Shown here one piece after another: positions 26,301 through 38,560 of a DNA stretch of 64,000 bases (positions are counted from its first letter, which is position 1; each line of letters opens with the position of its first letter). This DNA is from Coriaria nepalensis. Its lineage: Eukaryota > Streptophyta > Magnoliopsida > Cucurbitales > Coriariaceae. The notes below the pieces were generated by a model. That model saw only the letters and a list, made by a program, of their open reading frames with translations, had not been told where the DNA came from and did not search any database. The position numbers and the translations under genes were made by a program. Where the stretch lies: assembly GCA_027186245.1 (NCBI GenBank), contig CP114486.1:7206501-7270500 (forward strand), given 5' to 3'.

Positions 26301-28225
26301 GCATAACATACTAATGATCTTAGAATGACACATGTGTATTTGTTTGATTAAAAAATCATTTCAATGTGTCATCTCAAGCAACTAAATCATATGAATACAA
26401 TACGAATGAATTCTATTTTTGCACTTCAAACACAAGTTTCATGCATAACATGCTAACGATCTCTGAAGGACACATGTGCATTTGTTTCACCAGATAATCA
26501 TTCCAATGTGTTTCCTTAAGCAACTAAATCACTTGAATGCAATTCAGCAAATACTATTTTTGCAGTTCAAACACATGTTTCATGCATCATATGCTAATGC
26601 TTTTGACTGACACATGTGTATTTGTTTCCCCTAAAAATCATTTCAATTAGTCTCCTAAAGCAATTAAATCTTCTTAATGCAATTCAAATGAATTTTACTT
26701 TTGCCTTTCAAACACAAGCTTCGAGCATAACCTGCTAATGGTCTTTTAAGAGCACATGTGCATTTGTTTGACGCGACTAGATCGTATGAATGATATTTGA
26801 ACGAATTCAGATATTGCACTTCATACACAAGTTTCATGCATAGCATTCTAATGATCTTTGAATGACACATGTGTATTTGTATGATTAGAAAATCATTTCA
26901 ATATGTCACCTTAAGCAACTAAATCATATGAATGCAATTCGAATGAATTCAATTTTTGCACTTCAAACACAAGTTTCATGCATAACATGATAATGGCCTT
27001 TCATGAACACATTAGCATTTGTTTGACCGGAAAATCATTTCAATTAATCTCTCCAAGCAACTAAATCTTATTAATGCAATTTGGACGAATTCTGTTTTTG
27101 CACTTATAACACTAGTTTCATGCATAATATGCTAATGGCTTTTCAAGGACACATGTGCATTTGTTTCACCTCAAAATCATTTCAATGAGTCTCTCAAGCA
27201 ACTAAATGATATGAATGCAATTCAAATGAATTGTATTTATGCACCTCAAACACTAGTTTCGTGCATAACATGCTAATGATCTTTGAAGGACACATATGCA
27301 TTTGTTTCACCTAAAATTCATTTCAAGGAGTCTCCTCAAGCAACTAAATCGTATGAATGATATTTGAACGAATTCAATTATTGCACTTCATACACAAGTT
27401 TCATGCATAACATACTAATGATCTTTGAATGACACATGTGTATTTGTTTAATTAAAAAATCATTTCAATGTGTCACCTCAAGAAACTAAATCATATGAAT
27501 GCAATTCAAATGAATAGTATTTATGCACTTCAAGTACTAGTTTCGTGCATAACATGCTAATGATCTTTGAAGGACACATGTGCATTTGTTTCACCTAAAA
27601 TTAATTCAATGAGTCTCCTCAAGCAACAAAATCATATGAATGATATTTGAACGAATTCAATTATTGCACTTCATACACAAGTTTCATGCATAACATACTA
27701 ATGATCTTTGAATGACACATGCGTATTTGTTTGATTAAAAAATCATTTCAATGTGTCACCTCAAGCAACTAAATCATATGAATACAATTCGGATGAATTC
27801 TATTTTTGCACTTCAAACACAAGTTTCACGCATAACATACTAACGATCTTTGAAGGACACATGAGTATTTGTTTCACCAGATAATCATTCCAATGTGTTT
27901 CCTTAAGCAACTAAATTAGTTAAATGCAATACGAAGAAATACTATTTTTGCAGTTCAAACACATGTTTCATGCATAACATGCTAATGATCTTTGAAGGAC
28001 ACATATGCATTTGTTTCACCTAAAATTCATTTCAAGGAGTCTCCTCAAGCAACTAAATCGTATGAATTCAATTCGAATGAATTCTATTTTTGCACTTTAA
28101 ACGCAAGTTTAATGCATAACATGTTAATGGCCTTTTAAGGACACATGTGTATTTGTTTGATCAGAAAATCGTTTCAATTAGTCTTCTCAAGCAACTAAAT
28201 CTTATTAATGCAATTGGGACGAACT
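20380..28225 (+). repeat. Blocks marked by a shortened GACGAACTG monomer
   Basis: A monomer in which GACGAATTCTG is shortened to GACGAACTG, losing its EcoRI site, occurs at 20,386, 21,094 (with a GCTTTTGC change), 22,214, 23,490 and 28,218. The first four are separated by about 5, 8 and 9 monomers. It is always followed by CACTTCAAACACTAG or CAATTCAAACACTAG and an ATGTTAAATATC or ATGCTAAATATC box, so it tags the same block each time. The changing intervals show there is no single fixed period. Confidence 0.8.
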
Positions 28226-29700
28226 GTTTTTGCAATTCAAACACTAGTTTCATGCATAACACGCTAAATATCTTTGAAGGACACATGTGCATTTGTTTCA
28301 CCTAAAATTCTTTTCAATGAGTCTCCTCAAGCAACTAAATCATATGAATGATATTTGAAAGAATTCAATTATTGCACTTCATACACAAGTTTCATGCATA
28401 ACATGCTAATGATCTTTGAATGACAAATGTGTATTTGTTTGATTAAAAAATCATTTCAATGTGTCACTTCAAGCAACTAAATCATATGAATACAATTCTA
28501 ATAAATTCTATTTTTGCACTTCAAACACAAGTTTGATGCATAACATGCTAACGATCTTTGAAGGACACATTTGCATTTGTTTCACCAGATAATCATTTTA
28601 ATGTGTTTCCTTATGCCACTAAATCACCTAAATGCAATTCGAACAAATACTATTTTTGCAGTTCAAACACATGTTTCATGCATAACATGCTAATGATCTT
28701 TTAAGAGCACATGTGCATTTGTTTGACGCAACAAGATCATATGAATGATATTTGAACGAATTCAGATATTGCACTTCATACACAAGTTTCATGCATAGCA
28801 TGTTAATGATCTTTGAATGACACATGTGTATTTGTATGATTAGAAAATCGTTTCAATATGTCACCTCAAGCAACTAAATAATATGAATACAATTCGAATG
28901 AATTCCATTTTTGCACTTCAAACACAAGTTTCATGCATAAACACGCTAATGACCTTTGAAGAACACATGTGCATTTGTTTGACCGGAAAATCATTTCAAT
29001 TAGTCTCTCCAAGCAACTAAATTTTATTCATGCAATTTGGACGAATTCTGTTTTTGCACTTATAACACTAGTTTCATGCATAATATGCTAATGGCTTTTG
29101 AAGGACACATGTGCATTTGTTTCACCTCAAAATCATTTTAATGAGTCTGCTCAAGCAACTAAATCATATGAATGCAATTCAAATGAATTCTATTTATGCA
29201 CTTCAAATACTAGTTTCGTGCATAACATGCTAATGATCTTTGAAGGACACATGTATATTTGTTTGATTAGAAAGTCATTTCAATGTGTCACCTCAAGCAA
29301 CTAAATCATATGAATACAATTCTAATGAATTCTATTTTTTCACTTCAAACACAAGTTTGATGCTTAACATGTTAACGATCTTTGAAGGACACATGTGCAT
29401 TTGTTTCACAAGATAATCATTTCAATGTGTTTCCTTAAGCAACTAAATCGCTTGAATGCAATTCGAACAAATACTATTTTTGCAGTTCAAACACATGTTT
29501 CCTGCATAATATGCTAATGACTTTGAATGACATGTGTATTTGTTTCCCCTAAAAATCATTTCAATTAGTCTCCTTAAGCAATTAAATCTTCTTAATGCAA
29601 TTCGAATGAATTCTATTTTTGCACTTCAAACACAAGTTTCGCGCATAACATGCTAATGATCTTTTAAGAGCACATGTGCATTTGTTTGATGCAACTAGAT
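24138..29700 (+). repeat. Higher-order blocks carrying a ~113-bp truncated monomer
   Basis: Five monomers lack about 29 bp, so that ATTTGTTTGAC joins directly to GCAACTAGATC. They lie at 24,138, 25,100, 26,770 (GCGACTAGATCG), 28,725 and 29,688 (GATGCAAC). The intervals are 962, 1670, 1955 and 963 bp, close to 7, 12, 14 and 7 monomers less the deleted bases. Each is preceded by an ATCTTTTAAGAG or GTCTTTTAAGAG box and followed by a GAATTCAGATATTGCAC unit (ATATT variant in the last). The deletion therefore arose once and spread by block duplication. I saw no copy in the reverse arm. Confidence 0.85.
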
Positions 29701-30204
29701 CATATGAATGATATGTGAACGAATTCATATATTGCACTTCAAACACAAGTTTCATGCATAACATGCTAATGACATTTGAAGAACACATGTGCATTTGTTT
29801 GAGCGGAAAATCATTTCAATGACCCATCCTCAAGCAATTAAATCATATGAATGCAATTCAAATGAATTCTATTTCTGCACTTCAAACACTAGTTTCGTGC
29901 ATAACATGCTAATGATCTTTGAAGGACACATGTGCATTTGTTTCACTTAAAACTCATTTCAAGGACTCTCCTCAAGCAACTAAATCATATGAATGATATT
30001 TGAACGAATTCTATTATTGTACTTCATACACAAGTTTCATGCATAATATGCTAATGGCTTTTGAACGACACATGTGCATTTGTTTCACCTGAAAATCATT
30101 TCAATGAGTCTCCTCAAGTAACTAAATCATATGAATGCAATTCAAATGAATTTTATTTTTGCACTTCAAACACAAGTTTCATGCATAACATGCCAACGAT
30201 CTTT

Positions 30205-30235
30205 GAAGCACACATGTGCATGATTTAGTTGCTTG
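30205..30235. other. Strand-switch (inversion) junction inside the satellite
   Basis: Forward satellite text runs through CTTTGAAGCACACATGTGCAT and then becomes reverse-orientation text ATGATTTAGTTGCTTGAGG with no extra bases. The AT at 30,220-30,221 fits both sides, a 2-bp microhomology. The two half-monomers are cut at different internal positions, so this is not a perfect mirror fold-back. The junction sits directly beside the palindrome CACATGTG. Subtypes on the two sides are alike, so the flip happened within an existing array. Confidence 0.93.
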
Positions 30236-30499
30236 AGGTGACACATTGAAATGATTTTCTAATCAAACAAATACACATATGTCATTCAAAGATTATTAGC
30301 ATGCTATGCATGAAACTTGTGTATGAAGTGCAATAATTGAATTCGTTCAATATCATTCATATGATTTAGTTGCTTGAGGAGAGTCATTGAAATGAGTTTT
30401 AGGTGAAACAAATGCACATGTGTCCTTCAAAGATCATTAGCATGTTATGCATGAAACTAGTGTTTGAAATCCAAAAATAGAATTCATATGAATTGCATT

Positions 30500-33400
30500 C
30501 ATATGATTTAGTTGCTTGAGGAGACTCGTTGAAATGAGTTTTAGGTTAAACAAATGCACATGTGTTCTTCAATGGTCATTAGCAAATTATGCATGGAACT
30601 AGTGTTTGAAGTGCAAAAACAGAATTCGTCCAAATTGCATTAATAAGATTTAGTTGCTTGAGAAGACTAATTGAAATGATTTTCTGATCAAACAAATACA
30701 CACGTGTCTCTAAAAGATCATTGGCATGTTATGCATGAAACTTGTGTATGAGGTGCAATAATTGAAATCGCTCAAATATCATCCATATGATTTACTTGCT
30801 TGAGGAGACTCATTGAAATGAATTTTATTTGAAACAAATGCACATGTGTCCTTCAAAGATATTTAGCATGTTAGGCGTGAAACTAGTGTTTGAAGTGCAA
30901 AAACAAAATTCGTCCAAATTGCATTAGAAAGATTTAGTTGCTTGAGAAGACTAATTGAAATGATTTTCTGATCAAACAAATACACATGTGTCCTCCAAAT
31001 ATCATTAGCATGTTATGCATTAAACTTGTGTTTGAAGTCGAATAATTGAATTCATTCGAATTGCATTCATACGATTTAGTTGCTTGAGGAGACTCATTGA
31101 AATGAATTTTAGGTGAAACAAATGCACATGTGTCCTTCAAAGATATTTAGCATGTTATGCGTGAAACTAGTGTTTGAAGTGCAAAAACAGAATTCGTCCA
31201 AATGGCATTAGTAAGATTTAGTTGCTTGAGAAAACTAATTGAAATGATTTTATGATCAAACAAATACACGTGTCCTTCTAATGTCATTGGCATGTTATGC
31301 ATTAAAGTTGTGTTTGAAGTCCAAAAATTGAATTCGTTCGAACTGCATTCATACGATTTAATTGCCTGAGGAGAGCCATTGAAATGAATTTTAAGTAAAA
31401 CAAATGCACCTGTGTCCTTCAAAGATCATTAGCATCTTATGCACGAAACTAGTGTTTGAAGTTCAGAAATAGAATTCATTTGAATTGCATTCACATGATT
31501 TAGTTGCTTGAGGAGACTCACTGAAATGATTTTTTTGTGAAACAAATGCACATGTGTCCTTCAAAGGTCGTTAGCATATTATGCATGAAACTAGTGTTTG
31601 AAGTGCAAAAACAGAATTCGTCCAAATTGCATTAATAAGATTTAGTTGCTTGAAGAGACTAATTGAAATGATTTTCCGGTCAAAAAAATGCACATGTGTT
31701 CTTCAAAGTTCATTAGCATGTTATGCACGAAACTTGTGTTTGAAGTGCACAAATTGAATTCATTCGAATTGCATTCATATGATTTACTTGCTTGAGGTGA
31801 CACATTGAAATGATTTTCTAATCAAACAAATACACATGTGTCATTCAAAGATTATTAGCATGCAATGCATGAAACTTGTGTATGAAGTGCAATAATTGAA
31901 TTCGTTCAAATATCATTCATATGATTTAGTTGGTTGAGGAGAGTCATTGAAATGAGTTTTAGGTGAAACAAATGCACATGTGTCCTTCAAAGATGATTAG
32001 CATGTTATGCATGAAACTAGTGTTTGAAGTCCAAAAATAGATTTCATTTGAATTGCATTCATATGATTTAGTTGCTTGAGGAGACTCGTTGAAATGAGTT
32101 TGAGGTTAAACAAATACACATTTTTTCTTCGATGGTCATTACCAAACTATGCATGAAACTAGTGTTTGAAGTGCAAAAACAGAATTCGTCCAAATTGCAT
32201 TAATAGGATTTAGTTGCTTGAGAAGACTAATTGAAATGATTTTCTGATCAAACAAATACACATGTGTCCTTCAAAGATCATTGGCATGTTATGCATGAAA
32301 CTTGTGTATGAGGTGCAATAATTGAAATCGCTCAAATATCATTCATATGATTTAGTTGCTTGAGGAGACTCATTGAAATGAATTTTATTTGAAACAAATG
32401 CACATGTGTCCTTCAAAGATATTTAGCATGTTATGCGTGAAACTAGTGTTTGAAGTGCAAAAATAGAATTTGTCCAAATTGCATTAGTAAGATTTCGTTG
32501 CTTGAGAAAACTAATTGAAATGATTTTCTGATCAAACAAATACACATGTTTCCTTCAACTGTCATTGGCATGTTATGCATTAAAGTTGTGTTTGACGTCC
32601 AAAAATTGAATTCGTTCGAATTGCATTCATACGATTTAGTTGCTTAAGGAGAACCATTGAAATGAATTTTAGGTGAAACAAATGCACATGTATTCTTCAA
32701 AGATCATTAGCATGTTATGCACGAAACTAGTGTTTAAAGTTTAGAAATAGAATTCACTTGAATTGCATTCATATGATTTAGTTTCTTGAAGAGACTCACT
32801 GAAATTATTTTTGGGTGAAAAAAATGCACATGTGTCCTTCGAAGGTCATTAGCATATTATGCATAAAACTAGTGTTTGAAGTGCAAAAACAGAATTCGTC
32901 CAAATTGCATTAGTAAGATTTAGTTGCTTGAGAAAACTAATTGAAATGATTTTCTGATCAAACATTGACAAATGTGTCCTTCAAAGATCATTGGCATGTT
33001 ATGCATGAAACTAGTGTTTGAAGTGAAAAAATAGAATTCCTTTGAACTGCATTCATATGATTTAGTTGCTTGAGGAGGGGTCATTGAAATGAGTTTTAGG
33101 TTAAACAAATGCACATGTGTTCCTCAATGGTCATTAGCAAATTATGCATGAAACTAGTGTTTGAAGTGCAATAATTGAATTCATTCAAATATCATTCATA
33201 TGATTTAGTTGCTTGAGAAGACTAATTGAAATGATTTTCTGATCAAACAAATACACATGTGTCCTTCAAAGATCATTGGCATGTTATGCATGAAACTTGT
33301 GTATGAGGTGCAATAATTGAATTCGTTCAAATATCATTCATATGATTTAGTTGCTTGAGGAGACTCATTGAAATGAATTTTAGGTGAAACAAATGCACAT
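30500..33400 (-). repeat. 11-monomer repetition near the strand switch
   Basis: Two private markers recur with the same spacing: GACTCGTTGAAATGAG at 30,532 and 32,092, and ATTGAAATCGCTCAAATAT at 30,761 and 32,321. Both offsets are 1560 bp, eleven monomers minus 2 bp. Monomers between them agree in order. This is one block duplicated in tandem. Confidence 0.8.
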
Positions 33401-33955
33401 GTGTCCTTCAAAGATATTTAGCATGTTATGCGTGAAACTAGTGTTTGAAGTGCAAAAACAGAATTCGTCCAAATTGCATTAGAAAGATTTAGTTGCTTGA
33501 GAAGACTAATTGAAATGATTTTCTGATCAAACAAATACACATGTGTCCTTCTAAGATCATTGGCATGTTATGCGTGAAACTTGTGTATGAGGTGCAATAA
33601 TTGAATTCGTTCAAATATCATTCATATGATTTAGTTGCTTGAGGAGACTCATTGAAATAAATTTTAGGTGAAACAAATGCACATGTGTCCTTCAAAGATA
33701 TTTAGCATGTTATGCGTGAAACTAGTGTTTGAAGTGCAAAAACAGAATTCGTCCAAATTGCATTAGAAAGATTTAGTTGCTTGAGAAGACTAATTGAAAT
33801 GATTTTCTGATCAAACAAATACACATGTGTCCTTCTAAGATCATTGGCATGTTATGCGTGAAACTTGTGTATGAGGTGCAATAATTGAATTCGTTCAAAT
33901 ATCATTCATATGATTTAGTTGCTTGAGGAGACTCATTGAAATGAATTTTAGGTGA
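33387..33955 (-). repeat. Near-identical 284-bp dimer duplication
   Basis: The pair of monomers with GCATTAGAAAGATTTAG, CCTTCTAAGATCATTGG and GTTATGCGTGAAACTTG is present twice in succession with a 284-bp offset. The only difference I see in the overlap is ATAAATTTTAGG against ATGAATTTTAGG. A third copy of the same pair lies near 34,610-34,760. Confidence 0.85.
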
Positions 33956-35470
33956 AACAAATGCACATGTGTTCTTCAAAGATATTTAGCATGTTATGCA
34001 TGAAACTAGTGTCTGAAGTGCAAAAACAGAATTCGTCCAAATTGCATTAATAAGATTTAGTTGCTTGAGAAGACTAATTGAAATGATTTTCTGATCAAAC
34101 AAATACACATGTGTCTTTCAATGATCATTGGCATGTTATGCATAAAACTTGTGTTTGATGTCGAATAATTGAATTCGTTCGTATTGCATTCATATGATTT
34201 AGTTGCTTGAGGAGAGTCATTGAAATGAGTTTTAGGTTAAACAAATGCACATGTGTTCTTCAATAGTCATTAGCAAATTATGCAGTAAACTAGTGTTTGA
34301 AGTGCAATAATTGAATTCGTTCAAATATCATTCATATGATCTAGTTGCTTGAGAAGACTAATTGAAATGATTTTCTGATCAAACAAATACACATGTGTCC
34401 TTCAAAGATCATTGGCATGTTATGCATGAAACTTGTGTATGAGGTGCAATAATTGAATTCGTTCAAATATCTTTCATATGATTTAGTTGCTTGAGGAGAC
34501 TCATTGAAATGAATTTTAGGTGAAACAAATGCACATGTGTCCTTCAAAGATATTTAGCATGTTATACGTGAAACTAGTGTTTGAAGTGCAAAAACAGAAT
34601 TCGTCCAAATTGCATTAGAAAGATTTAGTTGCTTGAGAAGACTAATTGAAATGATTTTCTGATCAACCAAATACACATGTGTCCTTCTAAGATCATTGGC
34701 ATGTTATGCGTGAAACTTGTGTATGAGGTGCAATAATTGAATTCGTTCAAATATCATTCATATGATTTAGTTGCTTGAGGAGACTCATTGAAATGAATTT
34801 TAGGTGAAACAAATGCACATGTGTTCTTCAAAGATATTTAGCATGTTATGCATGAAACTAGTGTCTGAAGTGCAAAAACAGAATTCGTCCAAATTGCATT
34901 AATAAGATTTAGTTGCTTGAGAAGACTAATTGAAATGATTTTCTGATCAAACAAATACACATGTGTCTTTCAATGATCATTGGCATGTTATGCATGAAAC
35001 TTGTGTTTGAAGTCGAATAATTGAATTCGTTCGTATTGCATTCATACGATTTAGTTGCTTGAGGAGAGTCATTGAAATGAGTTTTAGGTTAAACAAATGC
35101 ACTAGTGTTCTTCAATGGTCATTAGCAAATTATGCAGTAAACTAGTGTTTGAAGTGCAATAATTGAATTCGTTCAAATATCATTCATATGATTTAGTTGC
35201 TTGAGAAGACTAATTGAAATTATTTTCTGATCAAACAAATACACATGTGTCCTTCAAAGATCATTGGCATGTTATGCATGAAACTTGTGTATGAGGTGCA
35301 ATAATTGAATTCGTTCAAATATCATTCATATGATTTAGTTGCTTGAGGAGACTCATTGAAATGAATTTTAGGTGAAACAAATGCACATGTGTCCTTCAAA
35401 GATATTTAGCATGTTATGCGTGAAACTAGTGTTTGAAGTGCAAAAACAGAATTCATCCAAATTGCATTAA
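33671..35470 (-). repeat. 6-monomer (852-bp) higher-order repeat, two copies
   Basis: The segment with GTTCTTCAAAGATATTTAGC and AACTAGTGTCTGAAGTGC occurs at 33,971 and 34,823, an offset of exactly 852 bp, six monomers. The text around both points agrees over several hundred bases, including the CTTCTAAGATCATTGG dimer, TTTCAATGATCATTGG, and GCAGTAAACTAGTG. Differences are rare single bases. Confidence 0.85.
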
Positions 35471-36329
35471 AAAGATTTAGTTGCTTGAGAAGACTAATTG
35501 AAATGATTTTCTGATCAAACAAATACACATGTGTTTTTCAAAGATCATTGGCATATTATGCATTAAACTTGTGTTTGAAGTCCAAAAAATTGAATTCGTT
35601 CGAATTGCATTCATACGATTTAGTTGCTTGAGGAGAGCCATTGAAATGAATTTTATGTGAAACAAATGCACATGTGTCCTTCAAAGATCATTAGCATGTT
35701 ATGCACGAAATTAGTGTTTGAAGTGCAAAAATAGAATTTATTTGAATTGCATTCATATGATTTAGTTGCTTGCGGAGACTCATTGAAATGAGTTTTAGGT
35801 TAAACAAATGCACATGCTTTCTTCAATGGTCATTAGCAAATTATGCATGAAACTAGTGTTTGAAGTGCAAAAACAGAATTTGTCCAAATTGCATTAATAA
35901 GATTTAGTTGCTTGAGAAGACTAATTGAAATGATTTTCTTATCAAACAAATACACATGTGTCCTTCAAAGATCATTGGAATGTTATGCATGAAACTTGTG
36001 TACGAAGTGCAATAATTGAATTCATTCAAGTATCATTCATATGATTTAGTTGCTTGAGAAGACTAATTGAAATGATTTTCTGATCAAACAAATACACATG
36101 TGTCCTTCAAAGATCATTGGCATGTTATGCATGAAACTTGTGTATGAGGAGCAATAATTGAATTCGTTCAAATATCATTCATATGATTTAGTTGCTTTAG
36201 TAGACTCATTGAAATGAATTTTAGGTGAAACAAATGCACATGTGTCCTTCAAAGATATTTAGCATGTTATGCGTGAAACTAGTGTTTGAAGTGCAAAAAC
36301 AGAATTCGTCCAAATTGCATTAGTAAGAT

Positions 36330-38560
36330 TTAGTTGCTTGAGAAAAGTAATTGAAATGATTTTCTGATCAAACAAATACACATGTGTCCTTCAAATGTCA
36401 TTGGCATGTTATGTATTGAACTTGTGTTTGAAGTCCAAAAATTGAATTCGTTCGAATTGCATTCATACGATTTAGTTGCTTGAGGAGAGCCATTGAAGTG
36501 AATTTTAAGTAAAACAAAGGCACATGTGTACTTCAAAGATCATTGGCATGTTAGGTACGAAACTAGTGTTTGAAGTTCAGAAATAGAATTCATTTGAATT
36601 GCATTCATATGATTTAGTTGCTTGAGGAGACTCACTGAAATGATTTTTGGGTGAAACAAATGCACATGTGTCCTTCAAAGGTCGTTAGCATATTATGCAT
36701 GAAACTAGTGTTTGAAGTGCAAAAACAGAATTCGTCCAAATTGCATTAATAAGATTTAGTTGCTTGAAGAGACTAATTGAAATGACTTTCCGGTCAAACA
36801 AATGCACATGTGTTCTTCAAAGTTCATTAGCATGTTATGCATGAAACTTGTGTTTGAAGTGCAAAAATTGAATTCATTCGAATTGCATTCATATGATTTA
36901 GTTGCTTCAGGTGACACATTGAAATGATTTTCCAATCAAACAAATACACGTGTCATTCAAAGATCATTAGCATGCTATGCATGAAACTTGTGTATGAAGT
37001 GCAATAATTGAATTCGTTCAAATATCATTCATATGATTTAGTTGCTTGAGGAGAGTCATTGAAATGAATTTTAGGTGAAACAAATGCACATGTGTCCTTC
37101 AAAGATATTTAGCATGTTATGCGTGAAACTAGTGTTTGAAGTGCAAAAACAGAATTCGTCCAAATTGCATTAATAGGATTTAGTTGCTTGAGAAGACTAA
37201 TTGAAATGATTTTCTGATCAAACAAATACACATGTGTCCTTCAAAGATCATTGGCATGTTATGCATGAAACTTTTGTATGAGGTGCAATAATTGAATTCG
37301 TTCAAATATCATTCATATGATTTAGTTGCTTTAGCAGACTCATTGAAATGAATTTTAGGTGAACCAAATGCACATGTGTCCTTCAAAGATATTTGGCATG
37401 TTATGCATGAAACTAGTGTTTGAAGTGCAAAAACAGAATTCGTCCTAATTGCATTAGTAAGATATAGTTGCTTGAGAAGGATAATTGAAATGATTTTCTG
37501 ATCAAACAAATACACATGTGTCCTTCAAATATCATTAGCATGTTATGCATTAAACTTGTGTTTGAAGTCCAAAAATTGAATTCGTTCGAATGGCATTCAT
37601 ATGATTTAGTTGCTTGAGGATACCCATTGAAATGAATTTAGGTGAAACAAATGCACATGTGTCCTTCAAAGATCATGAGCATGTTATGCACCATACTAGT
37701 GTTTGAAATGCAGAAATAGAATTCATTTGAAGTGCATTCATATGATGTAGTTGCTTGGGGAGAGTCATTGAAATGAGTTTTAGGTGAAACAAATGCACAT
37801 GTGTCATTCAGAGATCATTAGCATATTATGCATGAAACTAGAGTTTGAAGTGCAAAAACAGAATTCGTCCAAATCGCATTAATAAGATTTAGTTGCTTAA
37901 AGAGACTACTTGAAATGATTTTCTGATCAAACAAATACACATGTGTCCTTCAAAATCATTGGCATGTTATGCATGAAACTAGTGTTTGAAGTGCAAAAAT
38001 AGAATTCATTTGAATTGCATTCATATGATTTAGTTGCTTGAGGAGAGTAATTGAAATGAGTTTTAGGTTAAACAAATGCGCATGTGTTCTTCAATGGTCA
38101 TTAGCAAATTATGCATGAAACTAGTGTTTGAAGTGCAATAATTGAATTCGTTCAAATATCATTCATATGATTTAGTTGCTTGAGAAGACTAATTGAAATG
38201 ATTTTCTGATCAAACAAATACACATGTGTCGTTCAAAGATCATTGGCATGTTATGCGTGAAACTAGTGTTTGAAGTGCAAAAACAGAATTCGTCCTAAAT
38301 GCATTAGTAAGATTTAGTTGCTTGAGAAAACTACTTGAAATGATTTTCTGATCAAACAAATACACATGTGTCCTTCAAATGTCATTGGCATGTTATGTAT
38401 TAAACTTGTGTTTGAAGTCCAAAAATTGAATTCGTTCGAATTGCATTCATACGATTTAGTTGCTTGAGGAGAGCCATTGAAATGAATTTTAGGTGAAACA
38501 AAGGCACATGTGTCCTTCAAAGATCATTAGCATGTTATGCACGAAACTAGTGTTTGAAGT
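36330..38560 (-). repeat. 14-monomer spacing of a shared block
   Basis: The block with TTATGTATTGAACTTG/TTATGTATTAAACTTG, GAGAGCCATTGAA and AAACAAAGGCACATGTG recurs with an offset of 1984 bp (fourteen monomers minus 4 bp), with corresponding ends at 36,536 and 38,520. It is a moderately diverged block duplication. Confidence 0.65.

Larger units (their letters stand above)
3791..30220 (+). repeat. Main forward arm of ~142-bp satellite array
   Basis: This is a continuous head-to-tail array of an AT-rich monomer. Successive copies of landmarks are 142 bp apart (for example the AACAACTAAATC/AGCAACTAAATC motif at 4271 and 4413). Landmarks in order within the unit are CACTTCAAACACAAG, TTTCATGCATAACATGC, CTTTGAAGGACACATG, ATTTGTTTCACC, ATTTCAATGAGTCTCC, CAAGCAACTAAATC and a GAATTC in most units. 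Subtypes differ in the box after ATTTGTTT: CACCTAAA, GATCAGAA, GATTAGAA or GACCAGAA/GACCGGAA. The following half-unit differs with them (GAGTCTCCT, TTAGTCTTCT, GTGTCACCT and TTAGTCTCT respectively). No gene interrupts it. Short open frames exist in both strands but show no coding conservation. Role unknown; arrays of this size are typical of plant centromeric, pericentromeric or subtelomeric heterochromatin. Confidence 0.97.

Noticed and set aside
30205..30235. Foldback or hairpin (perfect palindrome) at the strand switch.
   Set aside because: The two arms are cut at different monomer positions and do not pair immediately across the junction, so it is not a simple mirror palindrome.
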